A DNA stretch of 64,000 nucleotides from Clostridia bacterium (GCA_017621705.1 JAGASR010000031.1:1-64000), one strand, 5' to 3'. Counted from the first letter of the stretch, positions 1 to 9,131 are shown. Numbers and translations are program-made. The notes: a model not told the origin generated them from the letters alone.

Positions 1-47
1 ACGGTTCAACACCCAAAAAAGATATTATGGATCTTTTGAAAAAATAA
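1..47 (+). CDS. 3' end of an upstream gene (partial, unidentified)
   Basis: An open frame enters from the left edge and reads GSTPKKDIMDLLKK before TAA at 45-47. Only 14 residues are visible, too few to name the protein. It ends 16 nt before the next start on the same strand, so it probably shares a transcript with the two S41 protease genes that follow. Confidence 0.5.
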   Translation, partial: GSTPKKDIMDLLKK

Positions 48-63
48 TTAAAAGAGGATTTCA

Positions 64-1281
64 ATGAAACCAAGAAAAGGTGTACGCATCGGAACAGTTT
101 TTTTTCTTATAGTTGTTACTGCATTTGTCTCCGCTGCTGCAACATATTATTATGTCAGTTCTCTTGTAAATGACCTTGGCAGAAACCAGACCATGTATCA
201 GAAGCTCGACATTATAAACCAGGTCATTTCAAGAAACTATATTCTTTCCATCGACGCAGTCGACGGTTACGATAATATCATCGACGGTATCGCCGCAGGT
301 TATATTCAGGGCCTCAACGATTCATCGTCGTATTATCTCAACGAGAAAAACTACAAATCCGCATCTATTACTCAGGATTCCACGCATATCGGAATCGGTA
401 TCGTATATTCTTATGATACGGGTACAGGCGGTATTGCTGTAGATTTCGCAAAATACGGTTCTCCCGCGCGCCTTGCAGGCATTGAAAAAGGAGACGTTAT
501 TATTGAGATCAACGGTATTAACGTTACCGAAGACGGTTATAAGAAAGCTGTCTCCAAACTTTCCGGCGAGGAAGGTTCAACCGTAAACCTCACTGTCGTA
601 CGTGCAGGCGAAAGCGATCTTCTTTCTTTTACAGTAACGAGAACTTCTTTTGTTCCCGAAACCGTTCAGTACAGACTTATCGAAAACAATATCGGATATA
701 TTTATATCAATGAGTTTGACAGAACGACCCTTACAAGCTTTAATGTCGCTCTCGAAGATCTTACCAATAAAGGTGCCAAGGGGCTGATTCTTGACGTAAG
801 ATTTAACTCCGGCGGCGATTTCGATTCCGTTATAGATGTTCTTGACAGAATAATGCCTTCGGGTATTATCGTTTCTATCAGAGAAAAATCTTCGGACGGT
901 CTTACCCCATATTTTTCCGATGATAAGAATATTTCTTATCCGATCGTTGTAATTCAGAACGAAGAGACTTCCGACGTTGCAGAAGTTTTCTCCGCAGCTT
1001 TGCGTGATACCGAAAAGGCGACTATCGTCGGTACAACCACAAAGGGTATCGGTGTCGGTCAGAGAGATATTCCGCTTTCCGACGGTACGGCACTTCATCT
1101 TTCGACTTATGAATATGTAACCCCCGGCGGAGAGAGATTTAACGGCGTCGGTATTGCACCCAACTACGTTATAACTCTTGACGATGCAAAGGCAGAGCGT
1201 TTTGAAGATCTTTCCATTGAAGAAGACGACCAGCTTCAGCTTGCACTCACAAGACTTAAAGAACTCATGGGTATGCAATAA
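64..1281 (+). CDS. S41-family (CtpA/CtpB-like) protein lacking the catalytic dyad
   Basis: 405 residues: an N-terminal membrane anchor (about residues 10-32), a central PDZ domain with a GDVIIEINGI-type ligand loop (about 105-190) and a C-terminal S41 tail-specific protease fold (about 200-385). The start is supported by AGAGGA upstream. In the family the nucleophile is the second Ser of the SASASE-type motif and the general base is a Lys 25 residues later. Aligned on the shared NEE..E and GVGQ landmarks, these positions are Asp304 (in NEETSDVAE) and Ile329 (in KGIGVGQ); the Gln of the family (Gln333) remains. The protein should be unable to hydrolyse by the usual mechanism. It lies 24 nt before an intact paralogue, so a regulatory, scaffold or substrate-binding role is inferred. 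A nearby Ser303 or Lys327 could act in a shifted site, but nothing shows this. Confidence 0.85.
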   Translation: MKPRKGVRIGTVFFLIVVTAFVSAAATYYYVSSLVNDLGRNQTMYQKLDIINQVISRNYILSIDAVDGYDNIIDGIAAGYIQGLNDSSSYYLNEKNYKSASITQDSTHIGIGIVYSYDTGTGGIAVDFAKYGSPARLAGIEKGDVIIEINGINVTEDGYKKAVSKLSGEEGSTVNLTVVRAGESDLLSFTVTRTSFVPETVQYRLIENNIGYIYINEFDRTTLTSFNVALEDLTNKGAKGLILDVRFNSGGDFDSVIDVLDRIMPSGIIVSIREKSSDGLTPYFSDDKNISYPIVVIQNEETSDVAEVFSAALRDTEKATIVGTTTKGIGVGQRDIPLSDGTALHLSTYEYVTPGGERFNGVGIAPNYVITLDDAKAERFEDLSIEEDDQLQLALTRLKELMGMQ

Positions 1282-1305
1282 TTTTTATATTACGAAGGCT
1301 TATAA

Positions 1306-2496
1306 ATGAATAACAGACGAAATATTTTTATTGCGATCATTCTTACTTTTGTTATAACACTTTCTCTCTTTTCTTTTGTATCCTGCAGTCTTATCGATTT
1401 CAGATTACATCCCGCAGGTGAGCCTGTCGAGATAAACGATAAGCTTACGGAAATCAAAGGCTTTATCGATGAATATGCAATCATGCCTTTTGATGAAGAG
1501 ACAGCTCTTTCCAATGCTATTTTTTTCTATGTTGCATCTATGGAAGACCCGTATTGTTCTTATATGGATGCCGAAGAGTATGCAGCATATCTTGAAGAAC
1601 TTTCCGGTTCCTTTACCGGTATCGGTGTCAATGTTATAACAACTACCGAAATTCTCGAAAACGGTCTTCTTATCTACCGCGTTATCGGCAATTCTCCAGC
1701 AGAACTCGCAGGTCTTAAAAACGGTGATATCATAATCGAAGCAAACGGCACATCTTTTGTTAATTTCCCTTATGAAGATGCTGTCGATATAATGCTCGAT
1801 GAACTCGGAACAACTATCAATCTTATTGTTGACAGAAACGGTGAACGTCTTGAATTCAACGTCGTCCGTCAGAATTTCACCAAGCGCCTTGTAGATTACG
1901 AAGTAATCGGAAATCTCGGTTATATTACAATTTACCAGTTTGAAGCAGCAGCTTTGGAACAGTTCGAAGAGGCTTTGAAATCTCTTGAAGCGTCCGGAGT
2001 CAAAGGATATATCTTTGACGTTCGAAACAATCCCGGAGGCGAGCTCAACACCGTTAAAAATATGGTAGATTATCTTGTACCGAAAGATGAGATCGTTGTC
2101 CTTCAGTATAAAGATTACGAATCCTCTCTTTATTCTTCCGATAACCGTCTTACCGATAAACCGTGCGTCGTTCTTATAAACGGCGAATCCGCATCCGCAT
2201 CCGAGTTGTTTTCTTCGGCGCTTCGCGATATTCTCGGCTCGAAGCTTATCGGGGAACAGTCTTTCGGTAAAGGTGTAGGTCAGACTACATTTTCTCTTTC
2301 CGACGGTTCTGCGCTTAAATTCACGACGTTCCGTTACGTCACAAAAAGCCGATACAATTACGACGGTATCGGTCTTGAACCCGACTATGTCGTAGAACTT
2401 CCGCTCGAGGATACCATTTATTATTACTGTATGTCCAGAGAGGATGACACACAGCTTGCTAAAGCAATTCAGGTTCTCGGCGAAGAAGTCGAATAA
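1306..2496 (+). CDS. S41-family C-terminal processing peptidase, intact active site
   Basis: 396 residues: a hydrophobic N-terminal segment (residues 7-26) ending in SFVSC, which could be a weak lipobox or simply an anchor; PDZ domain (about 95-180) with LKNGDIIIEANG; S41 catalytic domain (about 195-375). Ser297 in the NGESASASE motif and Lys322 in FGKGVGQ have the 25-residue spacing of the Ser/Lys dyad, followed by Gln326. Known members cut C-terminal tails of exported proteins or sporulation regulators outside the cytoplasmic membrane. It directly follows the paralogue without the dyad, and the two may work as a pair. Close to CtpB of Bacillus in layout, but its substrate cannot be told from sequence. 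Confidence 0.88.
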   Translation: MNNRRNIFIAIILTFVITLSLFSFVSCSLIDFRLHPAGEPVEINDKLTEIKGFIDEYAIMPFDEETALSNAIFFYVASMEDPYCSYMDAEEYAAYLEELSGSFTGIGVNVITTTEILENGLLIYRVIGNSPAELAGLKNGDIIIEANGTSFVNFPYEDAVDIMLDELGTTINLIVDRNGERLEFNVVRQNFTKRLVDYEVIGNLGYITIYQFEAAALEQFEEALKSLEASGVKGYIFDVRNNPGGELNTVKNMVDYLVPKDEIVVLQYKDYESSLYSSDNRLTDKPCVVLINGESASASELFSSALRDILGSKLIGEQSFGKGVGQTTFSLSDGSALKFTTFRYVTKSRYNYDGIGLEPDYVVELPLEDTIYYYCMSREDDTQLAKAIQVLGEEVE

Positions 2497-2541
2497 TTTA
2501 CGTGATCAATCTTTTATTATAAAACAGAGGAGTAAGTTTTA

Positions 2542-3027
2542 ATGGCAGATATCATTTTAACCGAAGAGGGCGTACTCAAACTTGAAGAGGAGCTCCGTTA
2601 TCTCAAAACAACAAAAAGACCCGAGATCGCTGAAAAAATCAAAGTAGCTCGTGATTTCGGCGACCTTTCCGAAAACAGTGAATATGATGCGGCTCAGAAC
2701 GAGCTTGCTATCATGGAAGCAAGAATCAAAGATATCGAAGAGACACTCAAAAACGTTGTCGTTCTTGACCAGTCTCAGCTTTCTAAAGATATTGTTTCCA
2801 TCGGTTCGAAAGTAACCATCCGTGATATGGAATATCCCGATGACGAACCCGAATGGTTCATTATCGTAGGTATGACCGAATCCAATCCTTCCGAAAACAA
2901 GATATCCGACCAGAGCCCCGTAGGTAAAGCTCTCCTTGGCAAAAAGAAAGGCGAGATCGTTCTCGTTGAAGCTCCCGGCGGAGAATTTGAATATGAAATA
3001 CTTAATATAGAGTTCGGAGAAGTGTAA
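2542..3027 (+). CDS. greA: transcription elongation factor GreA
   Basis: 161 residues, the usual GreA length. It starts [18 protein letters not shown], followed by the antiparallel coiled-coil arm with the conserved acidic tip in [12 protein letters not shown] (about residues 42-53), which reaches into the RNA polymerase secondary channel and stimulates cleavage of backtracked transcripts. The C-terminal globular domain (about 80-160) contains the [14 protein letters not shown] motif typical of the family. AGAGGAG precedes the start. It lies 1 nt upstream of lysS, an arrangement common in Firmicutes. Confidence 0.97.
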   Translation: MADIILTEEGVLKLEEELRYLKTTKRPEIAEKIKVARDFGDLSENSEYDAAQNELAIMEARIKDIEETLKNVVVLDQSQLSKDIVSIGSKVTIRDMEYPDDEPEWFIIVGMTESNPSENKISDQSPVGKALLGKKKGEIVLVEAPGGEFEYEILNIEFGEV

Positions 3028-3028
3028 A

Positions 3029-4537
3029 ATGGCTGAACAGAATGAAAATATAAATCTTACTGCGGAAGAATACGAACAGCAGCTCAGTGAGCAGAACCGT
3101 ATCCGCCGTGAAAAACTGAAGGTGCTTCAAGACGCAGGTCAGGATCCCTTTCAGATAACAAAATATGAACAGACTCATCATAGTCTCGAAATTAAAAATA
3201 ATTATGCGGAATTTGAAGGCAAAGAAGTTTCCATCGCAGGCCGTATGATGTTCAAGAGAGTAATGGGTAAAGCATCTTTCTGCAATATCCAGGATCTTCA
3301 GGGCCCCATGCAGGTATACGTTGCAAGAGACTCTATCGGTGAAGAACCTTATGCAGGCTTCAAAAAGATGGATATCGGTGATCTTATCGGTATCAAAGGT
3401 ACCGTTTTTACCACAAAAACAGGCGAAATTTCCATCCACGCAACGGAACTCATTCTTCTTTCCAAGAGCCTTCAGCCTCTTCCCGAGAAATTCCACGGTC
3501 TTACAAATGTTGACCAGCGTTACCGTCAGCGTTACGTTGACCTTATCACCAATCCCGAAAGCAAAGATACCTTCATCAAACGCTCCAAGATCATCAGCGC
3601 TATCAGAAGATATCTCGATACTCAGGGCTTCATGGAAGTTGAAACTCCCATGCTCGTTACCAATGCAGGAGGCGCCGCTGCCCGTCCTTTCGTAACTCAT
3701 CATAACGCTCTTGACGAAGATTTCAAACTCCGTATTTCTCTTGAACTTTATCTCAAGAGACTTATCGTTGGCGGTCTTGAAAGAGTTTATGAGATCGGTA
3801 GAGTATTCCGTAACGAGGGCTGTGATACCCGTCATAATCCCGAATTTACCCTTATGGAACTCTATCAGGCATATACCGATTACCACGGCATGATGGATCT
3901 TACAGAAAATATGTACCGCTATGTAGCACAGGAAGTTCTCGGAACTACCACCATCGTTTATAACGGTATTGAAATGGATCTCGGTAAACCTTTTGAAAGA
4001 ATTACCATGGTAGATGCTGTCAAGAAATATTCCGGTGTAGACTTCAATGAAATCAAAACTCTCGAAGAAGCTCGCGCAATCGCTGACGAAAAACACGTTG
4101 AATACGAAAAACGTCACACCAAAGGCGATATTCTCAATCTTTTCTTCGAAACTTTCGTAGAAGAACATCTCGTACAGCCCACATTCGTTATGGACCATCC
4201 CGTTGAGATTTCTCCGCTTACCAAGAGAAAACCCGATAATCCTGATTATGTTGAACGTTTTGAGTTCTTTATGAACGGTTGGGAAATGGCAAACGCTTAT
4301 TCCGAACTTAATGACCCCATCGATCAGAGAGCACGTTTCGCAGCTCAGGAAGAACAGTTCGCCGCAGGTGACGAAGAAGCTAACCACACCGATGAAGACT
4401 TCCTCAATGCGCTTGAGATCGGTATGCCCCCGACAGGCGGCATCGGCTACGGCATCGACCGTATGTGTATGCTCCTTACAGACTCTTCAGCAATCCGCGA
4501 CGTTCTTCTCTTCCCCACAATGAAATCCTTAGACTAA
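3029..4537 (+). CDS. lysS: lysyl-tRNA synthetase, class II
   Basis: 502 residues. N-terminal OB-fold anticodon-binding domain (about 60-165, with the [14 protein letters not shown] strand), then a class II catalytic core. Motif 2 is [11 protein letters not shown] and motif 3 is [13 protein letters not shown] near the C-terminus. It charges tRNA-Lys in the cytoplasm. The start lies 1 nt after the greA stop, with a GGAGAAGTG site inside the greA end, so translation is probably coupled. A stem-loop terminator follows. Confidence 0.98.
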   Translation: MAEQNENINLTAEEYEQQLSEQNRIRREKLKVLQDAGQDPFQITKYEQTHHSLEIKNNYAEFEGKEVSIAGRMMFKRVMGKASFCNIQDLQGPMQVYVARDSIGEEPYAGFKKMDIGDLIGIKGTVFTTKTGEISIHATELILLSKSLQPLPEKFHGLTNVDQRYRQRYVDLITNPESKDTFIKRSKIISAIRRYLDTQGFMEVETPMLVTNAGGAAARPFVTHHNALDEDFKLRISLELYLKRLIVGGLERVYEIGRVFRNEGCDTRHNPEFTLMELYQAYTDYHGMMDLTENMYRYVAQEVLGTTTIVYNGIEMDLGKPFERITMVDAVKKYSGVDFNEIKTLEEARAIADEKHVEYEKRHTKGDILNLFFETFVEEHLVQPTFVMDHPVEISPLTKRKPDNPDYVERFEFFMNGWEMANAYSELNDPIDQRARFAAQEEQFAAGDEEANHTDEDFLNALEIGMPPTGGIGYGIDRMCMLLTDSSAIRDVLLFPTMKSLD

Positions 4538-4546
4538 TACAATAAT

Positions 4547-4580
4547 AAAGACGGAGATATTTTCTCCGTCTTTATCTTTT
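4547..4580 (+). terminator. rho-independent terminator after lysS
   Basis: An 11-bp perfect stem (AAAGACGGAGA / TCTCCGTCTTT) with a short loop, followed by a T-rich stretch (ATCTTTTC). It closes the S41-greA-lysS transcript. Confidence 0.85.
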
Positions 4581-4696
4581 CAGTTAATATAAAATACTAT
4601 TTAACCGTTGAAAATACTCATTTTTTCTCTCTCTTTTTATACCATGGAAATGTTTGAATAATCTTTGTGTTTTTGCCGAATTTTCTTGAAAAGGTA

Positions 4697-4752
4697 TTGT
4701 TTTTATCCCGTAATTATGCTATAATCTACTCTGTTCGTTTAAGGGACAGAGT
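4697..4752 (+). promoter_or_regulatory. promoter and 5' leader hairpin of the antiporter gene
   Basis: TTGTTT (4697-4702), 17-nt spacer, TATAAT (4720-4725). Just inside the predicted transcript is an ACTCTGT / ACAGAGT stem (4728-4752). The leader runs about 100 nt before the start codon, longer than most here, and holds no visible terminator. Together with 4581-4696, which shows nothing else, this accounts for the 291-nt gap. Confidence 0.6.
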
Positions 4753-4828
4753 GTTCGAAAGATAAATTTAGAACATATGTTTTAAGTTTTATTTGGATAT
4801 TCTTATCAAAAGAAAGAAGGTATTTATT

Positions 4829-6121
4829 ATGAATGAAACAGCTAGTATTTTTATGAGCTTAGCTGTTGCTCTTCTTGCGGGTCTTCTTTTGTCCAGACTT
4901 GCAAAAGTAGTTAAACTCCCTGCTGTAACAGCATATCTTGTAGCAGGTGTTCTTATCGGCCCGTTTGTACTCGGTGCTTTTGATATCCCAGGTCTCGGTC
5001 TTACTCACGATCAAATTGACAGCTTCGGTCTTATTGCTGATCTCGCTCTCGGTTTTATCGCTTTTTCTATGGGTAATGAATTCAGACTTGCAGAACTCAA
5101 GAAAATCGGTAAACAGGCTACCGTTATCGGTGTTCTTCAAGCTGTTATAACAACGGCTGTTGTTGATGTTGCTCTTATTGCTCTTCATTTTGCTATGCCT
5201 GATAAACTTTCCATTCCCGCAGCTATCGTTCTTGCTTCTGTTGCAACTGCTACGGCTCCCGCCGCAACTCTTATGGTCGTTCGTCAGTATAAAGCAAAAG
5301 GTCCTGTTACAGACATCCTTCTTCCCGTTGTTGCTCTTGACGACGCTGTAGGTCTCGTTGTATTTGCTATTTCTTTCGGTGTTGCAAAGTCTATTAACAC
5401 CGGCGCCGTAGATGTTCTTTCTATTATCGTAGAACCTCTGCTTGAAATTGTCTTCTCTCTTCTCCTCGGTTTCGTTATGGGTCTTCTTTTTACCCTTTGC
5501 GAAAAATACTTCCATTCCCGTTCTAAACGTATGGCTGTTTCCGTTACGTTCGTTATGCTTACCGTTGCTTTCTCTTGCCTTAAATTTAACATTTTCGGTG
5601 TTCACGTCGGTTTCTCTTCGCTCCTCGCTTGCATGATGCTCGGTACTGTTTTCTGCAACATGTGTGAAGTTTCCGAAGAACTTATGGAAAGAGCAGACAG
5701 ATGGACTGCACCTATCCTCATTCTTTTCTTCGTAATCAGCGGTGCAGAACTTGAACTTTCCGTATTTGCGGATTGGGCTGTCGTTGTTGTCGGTATTGCA
5801 TATATTATTTCTCGTTGTATCGGTAAATATTATGGTGCGGGTATCAGCTCGAGAATGATGAAATGCGATCCCAATATCGTTAAATATCTCGGTATTACAT
5901 TGTTCCCGCAGGCAGGCGTTGCTCTCGGTATGGCTATCAAAGCTATTGAGCTCGGACCTGATGGCGCGATTGTTCGAAACATCACTCTCTTCGCTGTTCT
6001 TATTTACGAAATCGTAGGTCCGTTCCTTACCAAAGTCGCTCTTACAAAAGCAGGCGATATCAAAGAAGAAGGCCGCACAAGCGCTCGTGGTACTCAGATA
6101 CCCAAAAAAGCAAAAGTATAA
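4829..6121 (+). CDS. cation:proton antiporter (NhaP/Kef-type, PF00999)
   Basis: 430 residues with about 12-13 hydrophobic helices across the whole length, in the pattern of the monovalent cation/proton antiporter superfamily: LPAVTAYLVAGVLIGP near the start, FSMGNEF in helix 3, and DDAVGLVVF in the core, where the Asp pair would sit at the ion site. No C-terminal TrkA-N or TrkA-C nucleotide domain, so it is a bare transporter. An in-frame ATG 12 codons upstream exists, but AGAAGG lies 9 nt before 4829, so this start is preferred. Ion (Na+ or K+) cannot be decided. It is a single-gene unit between two hairpins. Confidence 0.9.
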   Translation: MNETASIFMSLAVALLAGLLLSRLAKVVKLPAVTAYLVAGVLIGPFVLGAFDIPGLGLTHDQIDSFGLIADLALGFIAFSMGNEFRLAELKKIGKQATVIGVLQAVITTAVVDVALIALHFAMPDKLSIPAAIVLASVATATAPAATLMVVRQYKAKGPVTDILLPVVALDDAVGLVVFAISFGVAKSINTGAVDVLSIIVEPLLEIVFSLLLGFVMGLLFTLCEKYFHSRSKRMAVSVTFVMLTVAFSCLKFNIFGVHVGFSSLLACMMLGTVFCNMCEVSEELMERADRWTAPILILFFVISGAELELSVFADWAVVVVGIAYIISRCIGKYYGAGISSRMMKCDPNIVKYLGITLFPQAGVALGMAIKAIELGPDGAIVRNITLFAVLIYEIVGPFLTKVALTKAGDIKEEGRTSARGTQIPKKAKV

Positions 6122-6150
6122 TCTTTGCCTTATAAAGTAAATATAATCAA

Positions 6151-6184
6151 AGAGGACTGCTACGACTAAAGTAGCAGTCCTCTT
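6151..6184 (+). terminator. 13-bp hairpin after the antiporter gene
   Basis: AGAGGACTGCTAC / GTAGCAGTCCTCT with loop GACTAAA. The trailing T run is weak (TCTTAAG). The stem core GGACTGCTAC is repeated exactly at 6569-6597, on the other side of the small XRE gene. Confidence 0.7.
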
Positions 6185-6195
6185 AAGCTGTATTC

Positions 6196-6285
6196 ATGTC
6201 ATAAGTTTATGAAATTTATGACATAGTGATGAATCACTAACATTCTGTTTAACATTGAGGTATCATATTATAGTGATATATCATT
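6196..6285 (+). promoter_or_regulatory. dyad-symmetric operator-like sites and promoter upstream of the small XRE gene
   Basis: Three inverted repeats precede the gene: ATGTCATAA-N11-TTATGACAT (6196-6224), AGTGAT-GA-ATCACT (6225-6238) and AGTGAT-AT-ATCATT (6272-6285). The half-site AGTGAT recurs. A weak promoter TTGAGG (6255-6260) with TATATC (6277-6282) would place the third repeat over the -10 box, which suggests autorepression (inference). Confidence 0.5.
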
Positions 6286-6311
6286 AATGCTGTATAAGGA
6301 TGTGTATTGTT

Positions 6312-6554
6312 TTGAATACCCGACAGGCTGTTGCAAAAAGAATACGTGATTTATGTGCGGAAAGGGGAATTACACCAAATGGTATCAGTTTAATTTCAGG
6401 TGTACCTCAGGCGACGGTTAAAAGTATTTTAAACGGAGAAAGTAAAAATCCCGGCATTGTAACTATAAAGAAACTCTGTGACGGCTTCGAAATCACTCTC
6501 GGGGAATTTTTCAGTACGGAGGATTTCGATTCGTTGGAACAAGAAATACAATAA
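6312..6554 (+). CDS. small XRE-family helix-turn-helix regulator
   Basis: 80 residues from a TTG start at 6312. AAGGA at 6296-6300 is too close to the ATG at 6300 and fits the TTG, giving MNTRQAVAKRIRDLCAERG, the usual N-terminus of this small Firmicutes family. The helix-turn-helix covers about residues 20-45 (ISLISGVPQATVKSILNG), and the rest is the five-helix XRE fold ending in TLGEFF. No extra sensor domain. It is monocistronic, between two copies of the same hairpin, with palindromes over its promoter. Targets unknown. Confidence 0.85.
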   Translation: MNTRQAVAKRIRDLCAERGITPNGISLISGVPQATVKSILNGESKNPGIVTIKKLCDGFEITLGEFFSTEDFDSLEQEIQ

Positions 6555-6568
6555 AATAACTATACAAA

Positions 6569-6600
6569 AAAGGACTGCTACTTTGTAGCAGTCCTTTAAT
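6569..6600. terminator. bidirectional hairpin between convergent XRE genes
   Basis: AAAGGACTGCTAC / GTAGCAGTCCTTT with a TTT loop, a 13-bp perfect stem with A and T runs on the two sides. It serves the small XRE gene (plus) and the membrane XRE gene (minus). Its stem matches that at 6151-6183. Confidence 0.85.
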
Positions 6601-6602
6601 CT

Positions 6603-7136
6603 TTATTTTTGTTTTGATTTTGATAATAACACTCGACCTGCTAATCCATATAGGACAAACCCAAAACTCACAAATAAAATTAAGAGTAACAGATAAAAAA
6701 ATCCTTCGGTTTCAGTTCCTTTTACAAAACCAATAACGCCCGTGAAAACTTTTGATCCTTCAACTGTTGTCCACGGATTAAGCGCTGAACAAACTATGAA
6801 AATAATAATTCCTGCAAAAGATAATCCTGAGAAAGTAAGTCCTAAACCAAAGCACAATCCAAATATATCTTTTATATTTGATTTGTTGTTCTGAATAACA
6901 ATAGGCGAGGAGTTATCTTCTTTAGTAACCGGATCTTCTTTTTTACCTTTTAAAAGAAAATCTGTCGTCACTTCAAATATTTCACTCAATCTGATTATAT
7001 ATTCGATATCAGGTGTCGACTGGTTCAGTTCCCATTTGGAAATCGTCTGTCTGGTCAGACCGAGTTGCTCGGAAAGCTGTTCCTGCGATAATCCTTTTTG
7101 TTTGCGCAGAGTTGTTATAGTTTCACCTAATGCCAT
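6603..7136 (-). CDS. XRE-family regulator with C-terminal membrane domain
   Basis: 177 residues. The HTH is at about residues 5-60 (KGLSQEQLSEQLGLTRQTISKWE), followed by a polar linker (70-95) and two hydrophobic segments (about 100-130 and 145-168). The start at 7136 is chosen over an in-frame ATG 5 codons upstream because GGAGG lies 8 nt before it and overlaps the upstream ATG. This HTH-plus-membrane layout is common in Clostridia. The membrane part is presumably a sensor (inference). A related gene lies at 22050-22622 with a similar promoter. Confidence 0.85.
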   Translation of the reverse strand: MALGETITTLRKQKGLSQEQLSEQLGLTRQTISKWELNQSTPDIEYIIRLSEIFEVTTDFLLKGKKEDPVTKEDNSSPIVIQNNKSNIKDIFGLCFGLGLTFSGLSFAGIIIFIVCSALNPWTTVEGSKVFTGVIGFVKGTETEGFFYLLLLILFVSFGFVLYGLAGRVLLSKSKQK

Positions 7137-7161
7137 ATTAAACACCTCCATGTCTGTGATT

Positions 7162-7226
7162 ATTATAGCATATCGGCTCGTTGCATTCTACCTTGCAACC
7201 TTGGAAATTGCGCAACGAAGCGTTGC
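7162..7226 (-). promoter_or_regulatory. promoter and GTTGC-type operator of the membrane XRE gene
   Basis: The minus-strand -10 is TATAAT (complement of 7162-7167). Two inverted repeats lie upstream: GTTGC-N10-GCAAC (7180-7199) and GCAACG-AAG-CGTTGC (7212-7226... arms 7212-7217 and 7221-7226). A weak -35 (TAGAAT, complement of 7185-7190) lies inside the first repeat. The same plan occurs at 22646-22710. Confidence 0.55.
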
Positions 7227-7235
7227 AATATCGTT

Positions 7236-7487
7236 TTACCATCTTCTGTCGTTCGCATTGGGGCATTTCAGCCGTTTATACGCAGCTCTGAATTCGACAT
7301 AGCAGCCGCATTTCATGCAGACACCCGAAATCAGATGATCGCAGTTTTTGCATTCTTCAAGCCTTTTCTGATACAATTCATTATCGGCTTTTTCGTTTTC
7401 GGAAAGTTTAACTATTCTTTCCTGAATGCTTTTTAAAGTGTCGGCTTCTGCCGCTTCGAGAAGAAGACAGCGCTTGCATTCCGCCAT
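7236..7487 (-). CDS. small Cys-rich protein (DUF6171-like)
   Basis: 83 residues with paired cysteines: CKRC near the N-terminus, then CKNC, CMKCGC and a final Cys, separated by a helical stretch (about 10-40). The pattern suggests one or two zinc sites. I recall similar proteins under DUF6171, with no known function. It begins 2 nt after the GH51 stop, so it is probably translated from the same mRNA, although a role with the enzyme is not implied. Confidence 0.7.
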   Translation of the reverse strand: MAECKRCLLLEAAEADTLKSIQERIVKLSENEKADNELYQKRLEECKNCDHLISGVCMKCGCYVEFRAAYKRLKCPNANDRRW

Positions 7488-7489
7488 TT

Positions 7490-8950
7490 TTATTTAACGA
7501 TAACTTTGATTACGCTGCACGGGGAAAGGGTGAGCTTAAATCCGTCGTTAAGAAGCGTAATATCCGTAAATTCCTTCGTATAAACTTCATTCTTATCTTC
7601 GAATGAGTTGTGCGCGTGAGCTTCGCCTGTAAGGATCTCTGCAACTGCGCTCTTGACTTCGCGGTCTGCGATCTGGCACTGAATTTCGGAAGACTCGGTA
7701 ATAGAAGTGTTAACGATCGTTGCAACGATGTCTCCGTCAGCATTGATGGAAGCACTTTCGATTAATGCAGGTACTTTGCCTTCTTGGTCAATATATTTTG
7801 TCGTGATGTAAGAACCGAGAAGAGTATTTTCCTGATGATCCTTGAACATCTTGAATACATAATAGGTGGGAGTGAGGAGCATATCTTCGCCGTCGGTAAG
7901 AGCAACTGCCTGAAGAACGTTGATTGCCTGCGCGATATTCGCCATATGAACTCTGTCACTGTGTTTGTTGAAGATATTGAGGTTAAGACCTGCAACGATC
8001 GCATCGCGCATTGAGCTCTGCTGGTAAAGGAATCCGGGGTTCGTTCCTTCTTCAACTTTGTGCCACATGCCCCATTCGTCAACGATAAGACCGATTCTCT
8101 TGTCGGGGTCGTAGCGGTTCATTATTTCGCCGTGACGGGTGACAAGTTCTTCCATCTTATATGCGTTTTTCATCGAAAGGATATAATCTTCTTCCGTGAA
8201 ATCGAGAGCGGTTTTGTTTGTACCCCATGTGTAATGATGAAGAGAAAGGCCGTTCATCTGATGACCGACATTTTTCATAAGGGTTTCTGTCCAGTGGTAG
8301 TCTCCGCTGTTCGGACCGCCCGCAATACGGTAAATAGGCTGGTTTCCATGATAATTTCTGACGTACACATTATAACGTCTGAACTGGTCAGCGTAGAATT
8401 CAGCGGTCATATTTCCGCCGCAGCCCCAGTTTTCGTTGCCTACGCCGAAATATTTAAGTTTCCATGGTTCTTCTTGTCCGTTTTTCTTACGGAGCTCTGC
8501 CATGGGAGAAACACCGTCAAAAGTCATATATTCAACCCATTCGCTCATTTCCTGAACGGTTCCGGAGCCTACGTTGCCGCAGATATACGGTTCACATTCA
8601 AGCTGACGGCAAAGTTCAAAAAATTCGTGAGTACCGAAAGAGTTGTCTTCAATAACGCCGCCCCAGTGGGTGTTGATCATTTTCTTTCTTGTTTCCTTGG
8701 GGCCGATACCGTCTTTCCAATGATATTCATCAGCAAAGCATCCGCCGGGCCAACGAAGAACGGGAAGTCCCATTTCTTTAAGTGCGTTGACAACGTCGCA
8801 TCTCATACCGTTAACATTCGGAATATTCGAGTTTTCGCCGACATAAAGACCTTCATAGACACATCTTCCGAGATGTTCGCTGAAGTTGCCGTATATTTCT
8901 TTATTTATCTTGCTGATTTTCTGATTGGGGTTTATTAAATATTTTTCCAT
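7490..8950 (-). CDS. alpha-L-arabinofuranosidase, GH51
   Basis: 486 residues, typical for cytoplasmic GH51 enzymes, which remove terminal arabinofuranose from arabinan and arabinoxylan oligosaccharides. No signal peptide. The (beta/alpha)8 barrel carries [14 protein letters not shown] (about 65-78), the acid/base Glu173 in GVGNENWG and the nucleophile Glu292 in [10 protein letters not shown]-terminal beta-sandwich follows (about 390-486). AAGGA precedes the start at a long spacing. It is transcribed divergently from a GH3 gene, which fits a shared plant-polysaccharide locus. Confidence 0.95.
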   Translation of the reverse strand: MEKYLINPNQKISKINKEIYGNFSEHLGRCVYEGLYVGENSNIPNVNGMRCDVVNALKEMGLPVLRWPGGCFADEYHWKDGIGPKETRKKMINTHWGGVIEDNSFGTHEFFELCRQLECEPYICGNVGSGTVQEMSEWVEYMTFDGVSPMAELRKKNGQEEPWKLKYFGVGNENWGCGGNMTAEFYADQFRRYNVYVRNYHGNQPIYRIAGGPNSGDYHWTETLMKNVGHQMNGLSLHHYTWGTNKTALDFTEEDYILSMKNAYKMEELVTRHGEIMNRYDPDKRIGLIVDEWGMWHKVEEGTNPGFLYQQSSMRDAIVAGLNLNIFNKHSDRVHMANIAQAINVLQAVALTDGEDMLLTPTYYVFKMFKDHQENTLLGSYITTKYIDQEGKVPALIESASINADGDIVATIVNTSITESSEIQCQIADREVKSAVAEILTGEAHAHNSFEDKNEVYTKEFTDITLLNDGFKLTLSPCSVIKVIVK

Positions 8951-8983
8951 AATCAGATTGATCCTTTCTTTTTTTTTGATGCC

Positions 8984-9012
8984 ATTTTAACATATATATT
9001 TTTTGTTGTCAA
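8984..9012 (-). promoter_or_regulatory. promoter of the GH51 gene
   Basis: On the minus strand: TTGACA (complement of 9007-9012), 17-nt spacer, TAAAAT (complement of 8984-8989). It is divergent from the GH3 promoter, with the two -35 boxes about 33 nt apart. Confidence 0.7.
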
Positions 9013-9045
9013 TAAGCATGAGACGATTTTTGACAAAAAAAGTAC

Positions 9046-9075
9046 TTGACAAATCCACTTTGTGTGTTATATAAT
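9046..9075 (+). promoter_or_regulatory. promoter of the GH3 gene
   Basis: TTGACA (9046-9051), 18-nt spacer, TATAAT (9070-9075), about 57 nt before the start codon. A second TTGACA-like hexamer lies just upstream (9029-9035). Confidence 0.8.
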
Positions 9076-9131
9076 AATAAAAATATAATAAATAAAGAAA
9101 ATAAACTCTTATATATCTGTGGAGGTAAAAT

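Noticed and set aside
3002..4387. Long minus-strand open frame opposite lysS
   Set aside because: Antisense shadow of a biased gene; the plus strand encodes a full lysyl-tRNA synthetase.
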